Assembly: GCA_030626185.1 (NCBI GenBank)
Contig: DAOUPL010000021.1
Location: 1 to 13,515, forward strand
Direction of reading: 5' to 3'
DNA: 13,515 nt
Source of the DNA: a bacterium
Lineage (GTDB): Bacteria; Babelota; Babeliae; Babelales; Vermiphilaceae
Below, one piece after another: positions 1 to 6,845 of the stretch. Both the position numbers and the translations under genes were made by a program. Each line of letters opens with the position of its first letter. Position 1 is the first letter of the stretch. The notes under the pieces are model-generated. The model was not told where the DNA came from. It saw only the letters and a list, made by a program, of their open reading frames with translations, and ran no database searches.

Positions 1-129
1 CCCCACTCTCCAACAAGCAATATCTTCATCACAAGATTTCAAAATTTCTACTAAATTAGATACCTCAGATTCCATAGAATTTATAGCGCCCACACTTACA
101 AGCATTGCAGCTAAAAATAATTTTTTCAT
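1..129 (-). CDS. Exported small protein, 5' part only
   Basis: The first 43 codons of a gene that runs out of the window. The ATG at 129 is preceded on the minus strand by AAAGGA, about 6 bases upstream, a good ribosome binding site, and by a clear promoter. The translation begins MKKLFLAAMLVSVGAINS, a typical signal peptide (two lysines, then a hydrophobic core). The mature part that is visible is acidic with two cysteines (..LKSCDEDIACWRVG). I do not recognise the family. The protein is probably exported, in line with the many other small exported proteins in this window; the rest is unknown because the gene is cut by the window edge. Confidence 0.75.
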   Translation of the reverse strand, partial: MKKLFLAAMLVSVGAINSMESEVSNLVEILKSCDEDIACWRVG

Positions 130-168
130 ATAAATCCTTTAAATTAAAGTTATTTTATTATCTATTTC

Positions 169-196
169 AGTCTACCAATGAGGACAAAATTGTCAA
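169..196 (-). promoter_or_regulatory. Sigma70-like promoter for the exported peptide gene
   Basis: Read on the minus strand: TTGACA (191-196, a perfect -35), a 16-base spacer, then TAGACT (169-174, four of six matches to TATAAT). Transcription would start near 162, about 33 bases before the ATG at 129. It faces away from rplM's terminator, so the peptide gene is an independent unit. Confidence 0.6.
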
Positions 197-203
197 ATGG
201 TAG
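172..203. promoter_or_regulatory. Nested dyad over promoter, possible operator
   Basis: Two inverted repeats are nested around one centre region: outer CTACCA (172-177) with TGGTAG (198-203), inner GACAA (183-187) with TTGTC (190-194). Together they cover the -35 element, the spacer and part of the -10 of the promoter at 169-196, where a repressor would act. The inner and outer centres differ by about one base, so it could also be a chance or RNA-level structure. Confidence 0.35.
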
Positions 204-258
204 TTAAAAGCCATGACTAAAACGCAAGAATCACCGCTGGGAACAGAAAACGACAACA

Positions 259-288
259 AAATAGCCCCGAATAAACTCGGGGCTATTT
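259..288 (-). terminator. Rho-independent terminator of rplM
   Basis: Perfect 12-base-pair stem AAATAGCCCCGA / TCGGGGCTATTT with a 6-base loop (271-276). It lies 26 bases beyond the rplM stop codon. The T-rich continuation on the minus strand is TTTTGTTGT; the plus strand also has a run of T, so it could work in both directions. It closes the rplM transcript, which therefore appears to be monocistronic. Confidence 0.9.
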
Positions 289-314
289 TTATAATAAACT
301 TTTTTTATCGAAAT

Positions 315-728
315 CTATTTAACTTGTGCCATGTGTGGATGCTCAGCACCCTTATAAACTTTAAGCTTTTTAATAACTTGACGGCTTAAACGATTTTTAG
401 GCAACATACGACGAACAGCCAACATAACCATTTCTTCTCGACACATATCTTTTGCTGCAGTTTCTTTTTTACCACTCATGTAACCACTTACACGAATATA
501 CGTTTTATCGTCCCACTTGTTACCAGTCAACACTATTTTATCAGCGTTAACAATAACAACATAGTCACCACAATCAGTATGTGGCGTAAAATATGCTTTA
601 TCTTTACCACGTAAAATGTCAGCAACTTCTGTTGCTAAACGACCAAGAACTCTTCCACTAGCGTCAAAAACACGCCATTGTGGATCTACTTCTTCTTTTT
701 TCAATACAAAATGTCTATTCATTGACAT
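315..728 (-). CDS. rplM: 50S ribosomal protein L13
   Basis: L13 is an early-assembling protein of the large ribosomal subunit. The 137-residue product matches the family in length (about 142 in E. coli) and in landmark stretches: WRVFDASGRVLGRLATEVA near the N-terminus, the HTDCGDYVVIVNA segment, and the C-terminal AVRRMLPKNRLSRQ followed by LKVYKGAEHPH. The reading frame is open further upstream to 827, but the ATG at 728 has AAGG eight bases before it and matches the family N-terminus; an ATG six bases later is the alternative. A promoter lies at 778-806 and a strong terminator directly after the stop. rpsI (S9), the usual partner downstream, is absent here, so it must be elsewhere or lost. 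Confidence 0.97.
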   Translation of the reverse strand: MSMNRHFVLKKEEVDPQWRVFDASGRVLGRLATEVADILRGKDKAYFTPHTDCGDYVVIVNADKIVLTGNKWDDKTYIRVSGYMSGKKETAAKDMCREEMVMLAVRRMLPKNRLSRQVIKKLKVYKGAEHPHMAQVK

Positions 729-777
729 AATTAAAACCTTAAATACGGAATGTATCTGACCAATATCCTTGTTAGTT

Positions 778-806
778 ACTTTACGCGATTTACATAAAAA
801 GATCAA
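778..806 (-). promoter_or_regulatory. Candidate promoter for rplM
   Basis: On the minus strand TTGATC (801-806), exactly 17 bases, then TAAAGT (778-783); each hexamer has four of six consensus bases. Transcription would start about 40 bases before the ATG at 728. The same -35 hexamer TTGATC is used in the much stronger yidC promoter at 6364-6392, which supports the call. Confidence 0.4.
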
Positions 807-860
807 ATTTAAGTTGAACTTGAACAAAAAAACCTTTATTTTGATGTAAAAATAACCAAT

Positions 861-865
861 AAGGA
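861..865 (+). promoter_or_regulatory. Ribosome binding site deciding the TTG start
   Basis: AAGGA, six bases upstream of the TTG at 872. No in-frame ATG lies nearby, so this site is the reason for accepting a TTG start for the antiporter gene. Confidence 0.7.
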
Positions 866-871
866 CTAATT

Positions 872-2431
872 TTGATCAATTATGGCATTTATTCACTCAT
901 CCCACCAATAGTAGTATTAATTGCTGCTGTTTCTCTGCGCTCACTCATTAAAGCGCTTATAATCGGCATTGGCCTCAGCGCAGCAATTATCTCTATAAAA
1001 AGTGGTGCTTCTTTTTTCCCACTTATCGCACAAGAAACACTTGAACGCGTGCAAGATTACGATTCATTACTGCTGTATGCATTTTTAACTATGATTAGTG
1101 CATTTATCTTATCTTTGCGTAAAATTTTGTATCACGGCAAACATATTGATCATATTAAAAAAATTATAAAAAACCGTAAACAAGCTGAGTTTGTTGCAAT
1201 TATTCTTTCGTTTATCACAAGCATTGATGATTATTTAAGTATTTTAACTGTTGGTGGCACTATTTCTAGTATCGCTGATCGTGAACATCTTTCACGCTTA
1301 AAGCTTGCATATCTTGTGCACTCTCTGGCTGGACCACTTGTAATTCTTAGTCCAATTTCTAGCTGGACTGCTGCAATTGTTGCACAAATTCATCTTTCTG
1401 GCTTGAACAACAATCATGCGCTATCAGGGTTTGTTACCAATCATCCTATGAAAATCTTTCTTGAAAGTTTGCCATTTACCTTTTACTCAATTATCTCACT
1501 AATAAGTTTATTCTTTATCGTGCAAACACGTATCAGCTTTGGCCCTATCGAGCAAGATGAGCAATACGATGACGCTAACGACACATCAATTAGATTTTTC
1601 TCCACCATGGGGCATCTTTTTATAATTGCATTACCATTAATTATTCCTATCGCGCTGCTTGTTGTGCTTTTTTCAATCGGCAACTTAGTTCTTGATTATC
1701 CGCTATTTTTAGTAATGGCAACTTCAGCATCAATTGTTTTTTTCTTAACGTTTATTTATGGCATTTACGAAAAATCATTTGTCGTATCGTCATTGCCAAT
1801 TTTTGTTTGGCAAGGATTTAGACTCATGCAAGGCGCAATTAGTATTTTGTTTTTAGGTTCAATTTTGGCAGGCTTTTTACACGATTACTTACAAACAGGC
1901 CATTATCTCACCCAACTAGTTTCAGTTAGTGTGCCAATGGCTTTTTTACCACTCATGTTTTTTCTTTTATCATTTTCAATTACCCTTACAACCGGATCAG
2001 CATGGAACACATTCACCCTTATGGTTACCCTTGCGTTCCCTATGGCAGCATCATTGTTTAGCGCTGATATTGATCAAGCAACCTTTTTAATGACATTTTA
2101 TCCGTTACTTGGTGCAATATTCTCTGGTGCCGTGTGTGGTGATCATATTTCGCCATCATCAGAAACAACAATTATGACCGCTTCAAGCGTTGGTATAACG
2201 CCAGAAGCACATACATTTTCGCAAATTTATTATGTTGTTCCAATAATTATTGGAACGCTTTGCGCCTTTACTTCTGTGGGTTTTTTGGCAAACTATCCTT
2301 ATTGGTTACAAACAAGTTTGTCATCAATAATTGGAATAATTATCAGTTGCACTTTACTTGTGCTTATTAACCTACGGAATAAACATGAAGAAAAAAACAC
2401 TACTAATCGGATGCCTACTACTCACAACTAG
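872..2431 (+). CDS. NhaC-family Na+/H+ antiporter-like membrane protein
   Basis: A 519-residue, very hydrophobic protein with roughly 11-13 membrane segments. The family landmarks of NhaC-type carriers are visible: the DDYLSILTVGGTI stretch at about 119-131 followed by a DR(x)3SR(x)3AYLVHSLAGP-type segment and PISSW (about 137-165), and GDHISPSSETTIMTASS at about 423-439, equivalent to the usual GDHxSPISDTTI motif. The family exchanges protons for Na+ or for small anions (malate/lactate), so the substrate is not fixed by sequence alone. Start is TTG with AAGGA in front. It is divergent from rplM, and its last 47 bases overlap the next gene. The short tail (after about 505) is polar. Family placement is secure, the substrate is inference. 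Confidence 0.88.
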   Translation: MINYGIYSLIPPIVVLIAAVSLRSLIKALIIGIGLSAAIISIKSGASFFPLIAQETLERVQDYDSLLLYAFLTMISAFILSLRKILYHGKHIDHIKKIIKNRKQAEFVAIILSFITSIDDYLSILTVGGTISSIADREHLSRLKLAYLVHSLAGPLVILSPISSWTAAIVAQIHLSGLNNNHALSGFVTNHPMKIFLESLPFTFYSIISLISLFFIVQTRISFGPIEQDEQYDDANDTSIRFFSTMGHLFIIALPLIIPIALLVVLFSIGNLVLDYPLFLVMATSASIVFFLTFIYGIYEKSFVVSSLPIFVWQGFRLMQGAISILFLGSILAGFLHDYLQTGHYLTQLVSVSVPMAFLPLMFFLLSFSITLTTGSAWNTFTLMVTLAFPMAASLFSADIDQATFLMTFYPLLGAIFSGAVCGDHISPSSETTIMTASSVGITPEAHTFSQIYYVVPIIIGTLCAFTSVGFLANYPYWLQTSLSSIIGIIISCTLLVLINLRNKHEEKNTTNRMPTTHN

Positions 2432-2939
2432 TTATATTTGTAATGGAATGAGTACACTTCTGCAAACAGAAGTGGATCAAGAAGTTATAGAAGTGATAAA
2501 AGATGGCACTAAATCAATTGATCATCTTGCAGAAGCAATCCAAAACATTAACGTAACCGGTTCTTTAGACGATGCAACGTTGAAAGAAATAAATGAGCTC
2601 AAAAAAATTGGTACAAAACTTTCTATTATTGGCGAAAGATATGCTGTTGTTGGTGAAAATTTCTCTATTGTTGGCAAAAAATTTGCTGCCATTGGCGAAA
2701 GAGCTATGAGTATTACTGAAAAACTTAGTATTGAAAAACTTATTTTAAAAGGTGTATTACCACTATTAATTTTATATGGTACTTATCATTCATTTAAACA
2801 ACTTCACACAGACTTTAACAAAGACGATGATGATAAATCTTGGCACAAAAAACGTACTTTTTTAAACCTAACTTCACTAGGCATAAGCTTAATTGTTTTT
2901 ACAGGATGGTTTTGGATGTTAAAAACAAACAAACTATAA
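2385..2939 (+). CDS. Exported/membrane protein with six heptad repeats
   Basis: 184 residues from the ATG at 2385, which overlaps the antiporter gene in another frame; a GGA sits about 6 bases before it. Layout: signal peptide or N-terminal anchor (KKKTLLIGCLLLTTS, 2-16), an acidic helix with short heptad spacing (27-70), then six contiguous 7-residue repeats at 75-116 with consensus [IV]-G-[ETK]-[KRN]-[FYL]-[AS]-[IVA] (IGTKLSI, IGERYAV, VGENFSI, VGKKFAA, IGERAMS, ITEKLSI), then two membrane segments (about 121-137 and 160-178) separated by an Asp/Lys-rich loop. I do not recognise the family. The layout suggests a membrane-anchored amphipathic rod. Co-transcription with the antiporter is likely given the 47-base overlap; a functional link is only a guess. 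Confidence 0.85.
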   Translation: MKKKTLLIGCLLLTTSYICNGMSTLLQTEVDQEVIEVIKDGTKSIDHLAEAIQNINVTGSLDDATLKEINELKKIGTKLSIIGERYAVVGENFSIVGKKFAAIGERAMSITEKLSIEKLILKGVLPLLILYGTYHSFKQLHTDFNKDDDDKSWHKKRTFLNLTSLGISLIVFTGWFWMLKTNKL

Positions 2940-4163
2940 TTACTTAAAAATCTCTGAACTCAAACACTCAAAACCATTATCGGTAACTAAATAATTATCT
3001 TCTATCCGTACGCCAATCGCTTTATCACGAAGATAAAGCCCTGGCTCAAGCGTAATAACGTCACCTGGTTGTAACGAGTCAGCGTACGAACCAACATCAT
3101 GCACATCAAGACCAAGATAATGGCCAATGCCATGATAAAAGTATTGTTCTTTATTGTGCTTTGCAAAAAAATCTACCACACAATGATGAATAGATTTATC
3201 AGGATGATTTTTATTACTAAGCCACATGCCTGGCTTTACTAATGATTCAGCATATTGTTGTGCATCAAGCACTAACTGATAAATTTCTTCTTGCTCTTTT
3301 GTAAATGATTGTGAGCAATACACACGCGTAATATCTGCTACATAACCATCACACAACGCACCTGCATCAATCAAAACTGATGAATTTTTAATCTCTGCAT
3401 TATTTGCTGTGTAATGCAAAATTGTCGCATTATGCCCTGCACCAACAATACTCGTATAACCTTCGGTTGCACCATCAGCAATAAATTGTTGCAACAATGC
3501 ATTATAAACTTCGCGTTCATTATTCGCCCCGCCTTCAACCACAAACATAGCCTCTTCATGAGCTTGCTGCGTACATAAAACTGCTTTTTTAATACAGACT
3601 AATTCATCTTTATCTTTACAGCGACGCATTTGGGCGACATGAGAAGAAACATCACAAACCTCACTGAGCGCTGACGCAAACGTTAACAATCGCTGTAACG
3701 CGAACCATGTTTGTTTATCGTGATAAAATGATACTGGTAGGATCGCATAAATACTTTGATTATTATTAATACCTTTTTTTATCACGTCAATTAATGTTTG
3801 CACCGATGCAGCATCAAAACAACTTGATAACGCATAACCAGCAATCGGATTACCAAGATAAACCACTTTATCAACGCCAAGCGCTTGTGCTGTATCATCA
3901 TCAGCTACAACATGGTTTTCTACCCATAACGAACGATTAATCGCATAACGTGGAACGTACAACGTTGTGAAACCAGTTAAATCGATTGTTGCAAAACACC
4001 CTGGCTCAGTTACGCCAGTGTAATAAAAAAAAGAACTATCTTGTCGAAAATGTGTATGAGATTCAAAACCACCAATTAACAAAATAAAACCATCACGAAC
4101 ATTAAACTTATTTGTAATACGCTCAACCAACTGTTGACGACGAACTTTAACGTTACTTTTCAT
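2940..4163 (-). CDS. pepP: Xaa-Pro aminopeptidase (M24B, PepP type)
   Basis: Removes N-terminal residues that precede proline, a cytoplasmic step in peptide turnover. 407 residues. The N-terminal creatinase-like domain has the family stretch FRQDSSFFYYTGVTEPG (39-55). The C-terminal pita-bread domain carries all five metal ligands: D266 (LIDAGA), D277 (VADITR), H348 (GIGHYLG), E373 (LEPGLY) and E388 (RIEDN), plus H355 in the DVHDVG motif. The ATG shares its A with the recR stop codon (TAATG), so it is translationally coupled as third gene of yidC-recR-pepP. It is convergent with the preceding plus-strand gene with no base between the two stop codons, and no terminator hairpin is visible there. 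Confidence 0.95.
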   Translation of the reverse strand: MKSNVKVRRQQLVERITNKFNVRDGFILLIGGFESHTHFRQDSSFFYYTGVTEPGCFATIDLTGFTTLYVPRYAINRSLWVENHVVADDDTAQALGVDKVVYLGNPIAGYALSSCFDAASVQTLIDVIKKGINNNQSIYAILPVSFYHDKQTWFALQRLLTFASALSEVCDVSSHVAQMRRCKDKDELVCIKKAVLCTQQAHEEAMFVVEGGANNEREVYNALLQQFIADGATEGYTSIVGAGHNATILHYTANNAEIKNSSVLIDAGALCDGYVADITRVYCSQSFTKEQEEIYQLVLDAQQYAESLVKPGMWLSNKNHPDKSIHHCVVDFFAKHNKEQYFYHGIGHYLGLDVHDVGSYADSLQPGDVITLEPGLYLRDKAIGVRIEDNYLVTDNGFECLSSEIFK

Positions 4164-4765
4164 TAAAAAGGTCTACGTTCTGACAATGCTTTAAAAACCG
4201 TAATACGATCCATTTGTTCTATTGATGACCCCACGGGTAACCCGCGAGCTAAACAAGAAATAACTACTTTTTGATTTGCTAACTTTTGTGCAATGTATGC
4301 TGATGTTGCTTCACCTTCTGGTGTTTGATTAGTTGCTAAAATAAGTTCTTTAACGCCTTTGTTTACAACGCGATCAAGTAACGCATCAATTGCTAGCTCT
4401 TCTGGCCCTATACCGTCTAGCGGAGACAACGAACCACCTAAAACATGGTAAACACCATCGTAGCCACGCGTGCGCTCAATAGCCAACACGTCATGCCAGG
4501 TTTCGACAATGCACACAAGCTCTTGCTGACGTTTTTTTGAAGAACAAAAAAGACAACTTTGATTTTTCTCTTGCCAACAATTACATGTTGTACAGCGAGC
4601 TAATAATTGTTTTGCGCGCAATAACGTCGCACAAAAAGCTTCGGTCTTTTTCTCATCTAACGACAAAAAATATGACGTTACACGATACAAATTTTTTGTC
4701 GCCAAAAATGGCACACGCTGTAACTGTTTTATCAATTTATCAAGCGGATCTAATCTATCTAACAC
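4163..4765 (-). CDS. recR: Recombination mediator protein RecR
   Basis: RecR works with RecO (and RecF) to load RecA on gapped single-stranded DNA. The 200-residue length is normal. Visible: zinc finger C58-x2-C61 ... C71-x2-C74, a Toprim domain (LVCIVETWHDVLAIE, catalytic-type Glu at 88, then YHVLGGSLSPLDGIGPEEL), and the C-terminal LARGLPVGSSIEQMD with the final ALSERR. Odd: the N-terminal helix-hairpin-helix, normally LPGIGxKSAxR, reads QRVPFLATKNLYR (16-28), without the two glycines of the hairpin. The gene begins inside the end of yidC (11-base overlap) and its stop overlaps the pepP start by one base. Confidence 0.95.
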   Translation of the reverse strand: MLDRLDPLDKLIKQLQRVPFLATKNLYRVTSYFLSLDEKKTEAFCATLLRAKQLLARCTTCNCWQEKNQSCLFCSSKKRQQELVCIVETWHDVLAIERTRGYDGVYHVLGGSLSPLDGIGPEELAIDALLDRVVNKGVKELILATNQTPEGEATSAYIAQKLANQKVVISCLARGLPVGSSIEQMDRITVFKALSERRPF

Positions 4766-6320
4766 GTACGCTCACACCATTGTTATTGGAAAATCTTTTT
4801 GCCACCTGTGTTTGTATCAGCGTTAACACATTTGTCACAAAGAAATAAAGAGCAAGCCCTGCAGAAAAATTACTCATAACTGCCCCAAGCACAATGGCCA
4901 TAACAAAAAACATCATTCGTTGTGTTTTGTCTGCATACATTGCTTGAACCAACATGCCCAACACAACCAACATAGGCAAAATGTAATACGGGTCACGACC
5001 TGATAAATCTGGTATCCACAAAAATGATGCACCATACAATTCAAACGAACTTGCAATCACGCCACGAATAGAAATAAAAATTGGAATTTGTAACAACAAC
5101 GGTAAACAACCAAGCCCAGGGAATCCACCCTCTTTCATTAACTTTGCTTGCTCTAACGCTAATCGTTCTTGATCATTTTTATAACGTTTTTTAAGATACG
5201 TTAGTTTTTTACTAAACTCTTTGCTCTTTTCTAAGCGTTGTTGCCCACCAAACGTGAATGGTGCAAGTACAAGTTTAAGCAAAATAGTTAATGCAATAAT
5301 GGCAAGACCAAAATTACCTAACAACTCGTTTAAATATTTGAGCAACATAAATAATAGTCGCGCAATTGGCGAAAGAAAACCAGCATAACCTAATGCATCT
5401 TTTAATCTACTATCAACTGCTACAATTGCTTCTTCTGTTTTTGGCCCCATAAAGAAACCGAGGCGCCATGTTGTTGGCTCTGTAACCTGACCACTTTCAA
5501 CAATTGATAATAATTGCGTTGCGCCAAACTGCTTGTAATACGCACGTTCTACAAAACGATTTGCATCGTGCACCAATGCATGAGCAAAATAGCGATTATC
5601 TGCACCAAACAACCCAGGCCTAATCCAGCCTTGTTGTTGCTTAACGCTATAACTCGCTGTACGTTCAAACTTCTGATTTGCGTTAACAAGAATGCTTGAT
5701 ATTTCATCGTAGGTTACACCAGGCATATCAGGTGATGGGAAAATTACTCGTAGCTGTAAACTATCCTCTGCGTCACTGCGTGGCGTACAAGAAATCACCA
5801 AATCAATTTGATGTTTATCTTTATAAATTATAAATGTTTTTTCGATATCAGCTTTAGAAGAACGATTTTTGTACACACACGTAATCTTTTCATCATCTTG
5901 CTGCTGATCAACTAACTGGTAATAATACGGCGTCATCTCGTTAAACGCAACCAAAAAGCATGCTTGCTCTCGAGACTCAAAACTTGGCTGATCAATAGTT
6001 TGCACCATATCAATTGTTTGTGAGCTTGGATGAGTAAACTTAGCGTTACTCAAAACAGCGCCATAATTAGAAAAGGTTAATCTCACCCATGAAGTTTTAA
6101 CCTCTAAAGTTTTTTCTTCTAATTTTTTTTCATTATCTAAAAAATCAATATCTACTTTTAATGGACGCTCAACATCTTCTACAGGAGCTACAAAACTGAC
6201 CTTGCCCGATGGATTACTACCATCCTTGTGACCAAAGAAGTGATCTAACACAAAATGATTTAATGCCCATGTAGTTAACGCTGCAAACGCTATTGGCACA
6301 ATCCACTCTTTAATATTCAT
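4755..6320 (-). CDS. yidC: Membrane protein insertase YidC
   Basis: Inserts and folds inner-membrane proteins with or without Sec. From the ATG at 6320 the product is 521 residues: first membrane segment at about 6-25, a large periplasmic domain (about 40-310; YSVKQQQGWIRPGLFGADNRYFA lies in its second half, written here only as a position guide around residues 225-247), then the conserved insertase core from about 318. There TILLKLVLAPF carries the basic groove residue (Lys349), followed by the charged cytoplasmic loop rich in Lys (358-400) and the GCLPLLLQIPIF segment. The long periplasmic domain is the Gram-negative type. An ATG at 6332 is the alternative start; neither has a strong ribosome binding site. 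First gene of the yidC-recR-pepP cluster. Confidence 0.96.
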   Translation of the reverse strand: MNIKEWIVPIAFAALTTWALNHFVLDHFFGHKDGSNPSGKVSFVAPVEDVERPLKVDIDFLDNEKKLEEKTLEVKTSWVRLTFSNYGAVLSNAKFTHPSSQTIDMVQTIDQPSFESREQACFLVAFNEMTPYYYQLVDQQQDDEKITCVYKNRSSKADIEKTFIIYKDKHQIDLVISCTPRSDAEDSLQLRVIFPSPDMPGVTYDEISSILVNANQKFERTASYSVKQQQGWIRPGLFGADNRYFAHALVHDANRFVERAYYKQFGATQLLSIVESGQVTEPTTWRLGFFMGPKTEEAIVAVDSRLKDALGYAGFLSPIARLLFMLLKYLNELLGNFGLAIIALTILLKLVLAPFTFGGQQRLEKSKEFSKKLTYLKKRYKNDQERLALEQAKLMKEGGFPGLGCLPLLLQIPIFISIRGVIASSFELYGASFLWIPDLSGRDPYYILPMLVVLGMLVQAMYADKTQRMMFFVMAIVLGAVMSNFSAGLALYFFVTNVLTLIQTQVAKRFSNNNGVSVRVR

Positions 6321-6363
6321 AATAATACTCATAGGCTTAAAAATGTCACTATATCTACTAATT

Positions 6364-6392
6364 ACTATACCAAGCAACATGCATTTGATCAA
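6364..6392 (-). promoter_or_regulatory. Promoter of yidC-recR-pepP
   Basis: On the minus strand TTGATC (6387-6392), 17-base spacer, TATAGT (6364-6369, five of six). Predicted start of transcription near 6357, about 37 bases before the yidC ATG. The -35 hexamer sits in the palindrome TTGATCAA (6385-6392), so the same bases also read TTGATC towards merR on the plus strand, though no good -10 follows on that side. Confidence 0.6.
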
Positions 6393-6471
6393 AAAATGTC
6401 GTGCATTACTACATCTTTTGTGGTACGCTTTGTTGTTGTTTAGTAATGAGCTACGTAAAAAGGAGAACAAT

Positions 6472-6825
6472 ATGCGTATGGCCAAGCGATCTTTTCGTAT
6501 AGGTGAACTTGCAAAGCACTTGGATGTTGAGAAGTTTGTTATTCGTTTTTGGGAAAAACAATTCAACCTAAAAACAACACGTTCCGTTGGTGGACAACGA
6601 TTTTATACACAAGATGATCTTGATAAGTTCAAACAAATCAAACAATTGCTGTATCAAGATGGTTTTACTATTTCTGGTGCAAAAAAGTATCTTGATAACG
6701 TCGAACAACAAAAAACACTCCGTATTGGCACACACACGACATCGTTTGATGAAATCGAGTTACAACCGCATGACGAGCTTATCAAATTAAAAACTCAACT
6801 CATGAAACTTAAACAACTACTGTAA
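6472..6825 (+). CDS. MerR-family DNA-binding protein
   Basis: 117 residues; ATG at 6472 with AGGAG (6461-6465) six bases upstream. The MerR winged-helix domain is clear: FRIGELAKHLDVEKFVIRFW (8-27), the wing RSVGGQRFYTQDDL (about 37-50), then IKQLLYQDGFTISGAKKYL (about 55-73). The remaining 45 residues form a short charged helix ending LIKLKTQLMKLKQLL, a probable dimer helix, with no cysteine or ligand-binding domain. It is therefore unlikely to be a metal or drug sensor. Proteins of this size and wing sequence are often found near housekeeping genes; the target is unknown. It lies 20 bases before murC and divergent from yidC, so it may regulate this intergenic region or murC. Confidence 0.9.
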   Translation: MRMAKRSFRIGELAKHLDVEKFVIRFWEKQFNLKTTRSVGGQRFYTQDDLDKFKQIKQLLYQDGFTISGAKKYLDNVEQQKTLRIGTHTTSFDEIELQPHDELIKLKTQLMKLKQLL

Positions 6826-6845
6826 ATTTGTGTATGTTTTTATCA

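Noticed and set aside
820..848. Promoter for the antiporter (TTGAAC, 17 bases, GATGTA)
   Set aside because: The -10 matches consensus poorly; no better pair was found between 729 and 860.
6414..6445. Plus-strand promoter for merR-murC (TTGTGG, 17 bases, TAGTAA)
   Set aside because: The -10 has only three of six consensus bases; not strong enough to list as a feature, though some promoter must exist in this interval.
6343..6471. Longer upstream start for the MerR-type gene
   Set aside because: The extension lies in the divergent promoter region, has no binding site, and the domain begins just after the ATG at 6472 with AGGAG.
6321..6566. Upstream extension of yidC by about 80 residues
   Set aside because: It would run through the yidC promoter and the merR start; the signal-anchor segment begins at the ATG at 6320.
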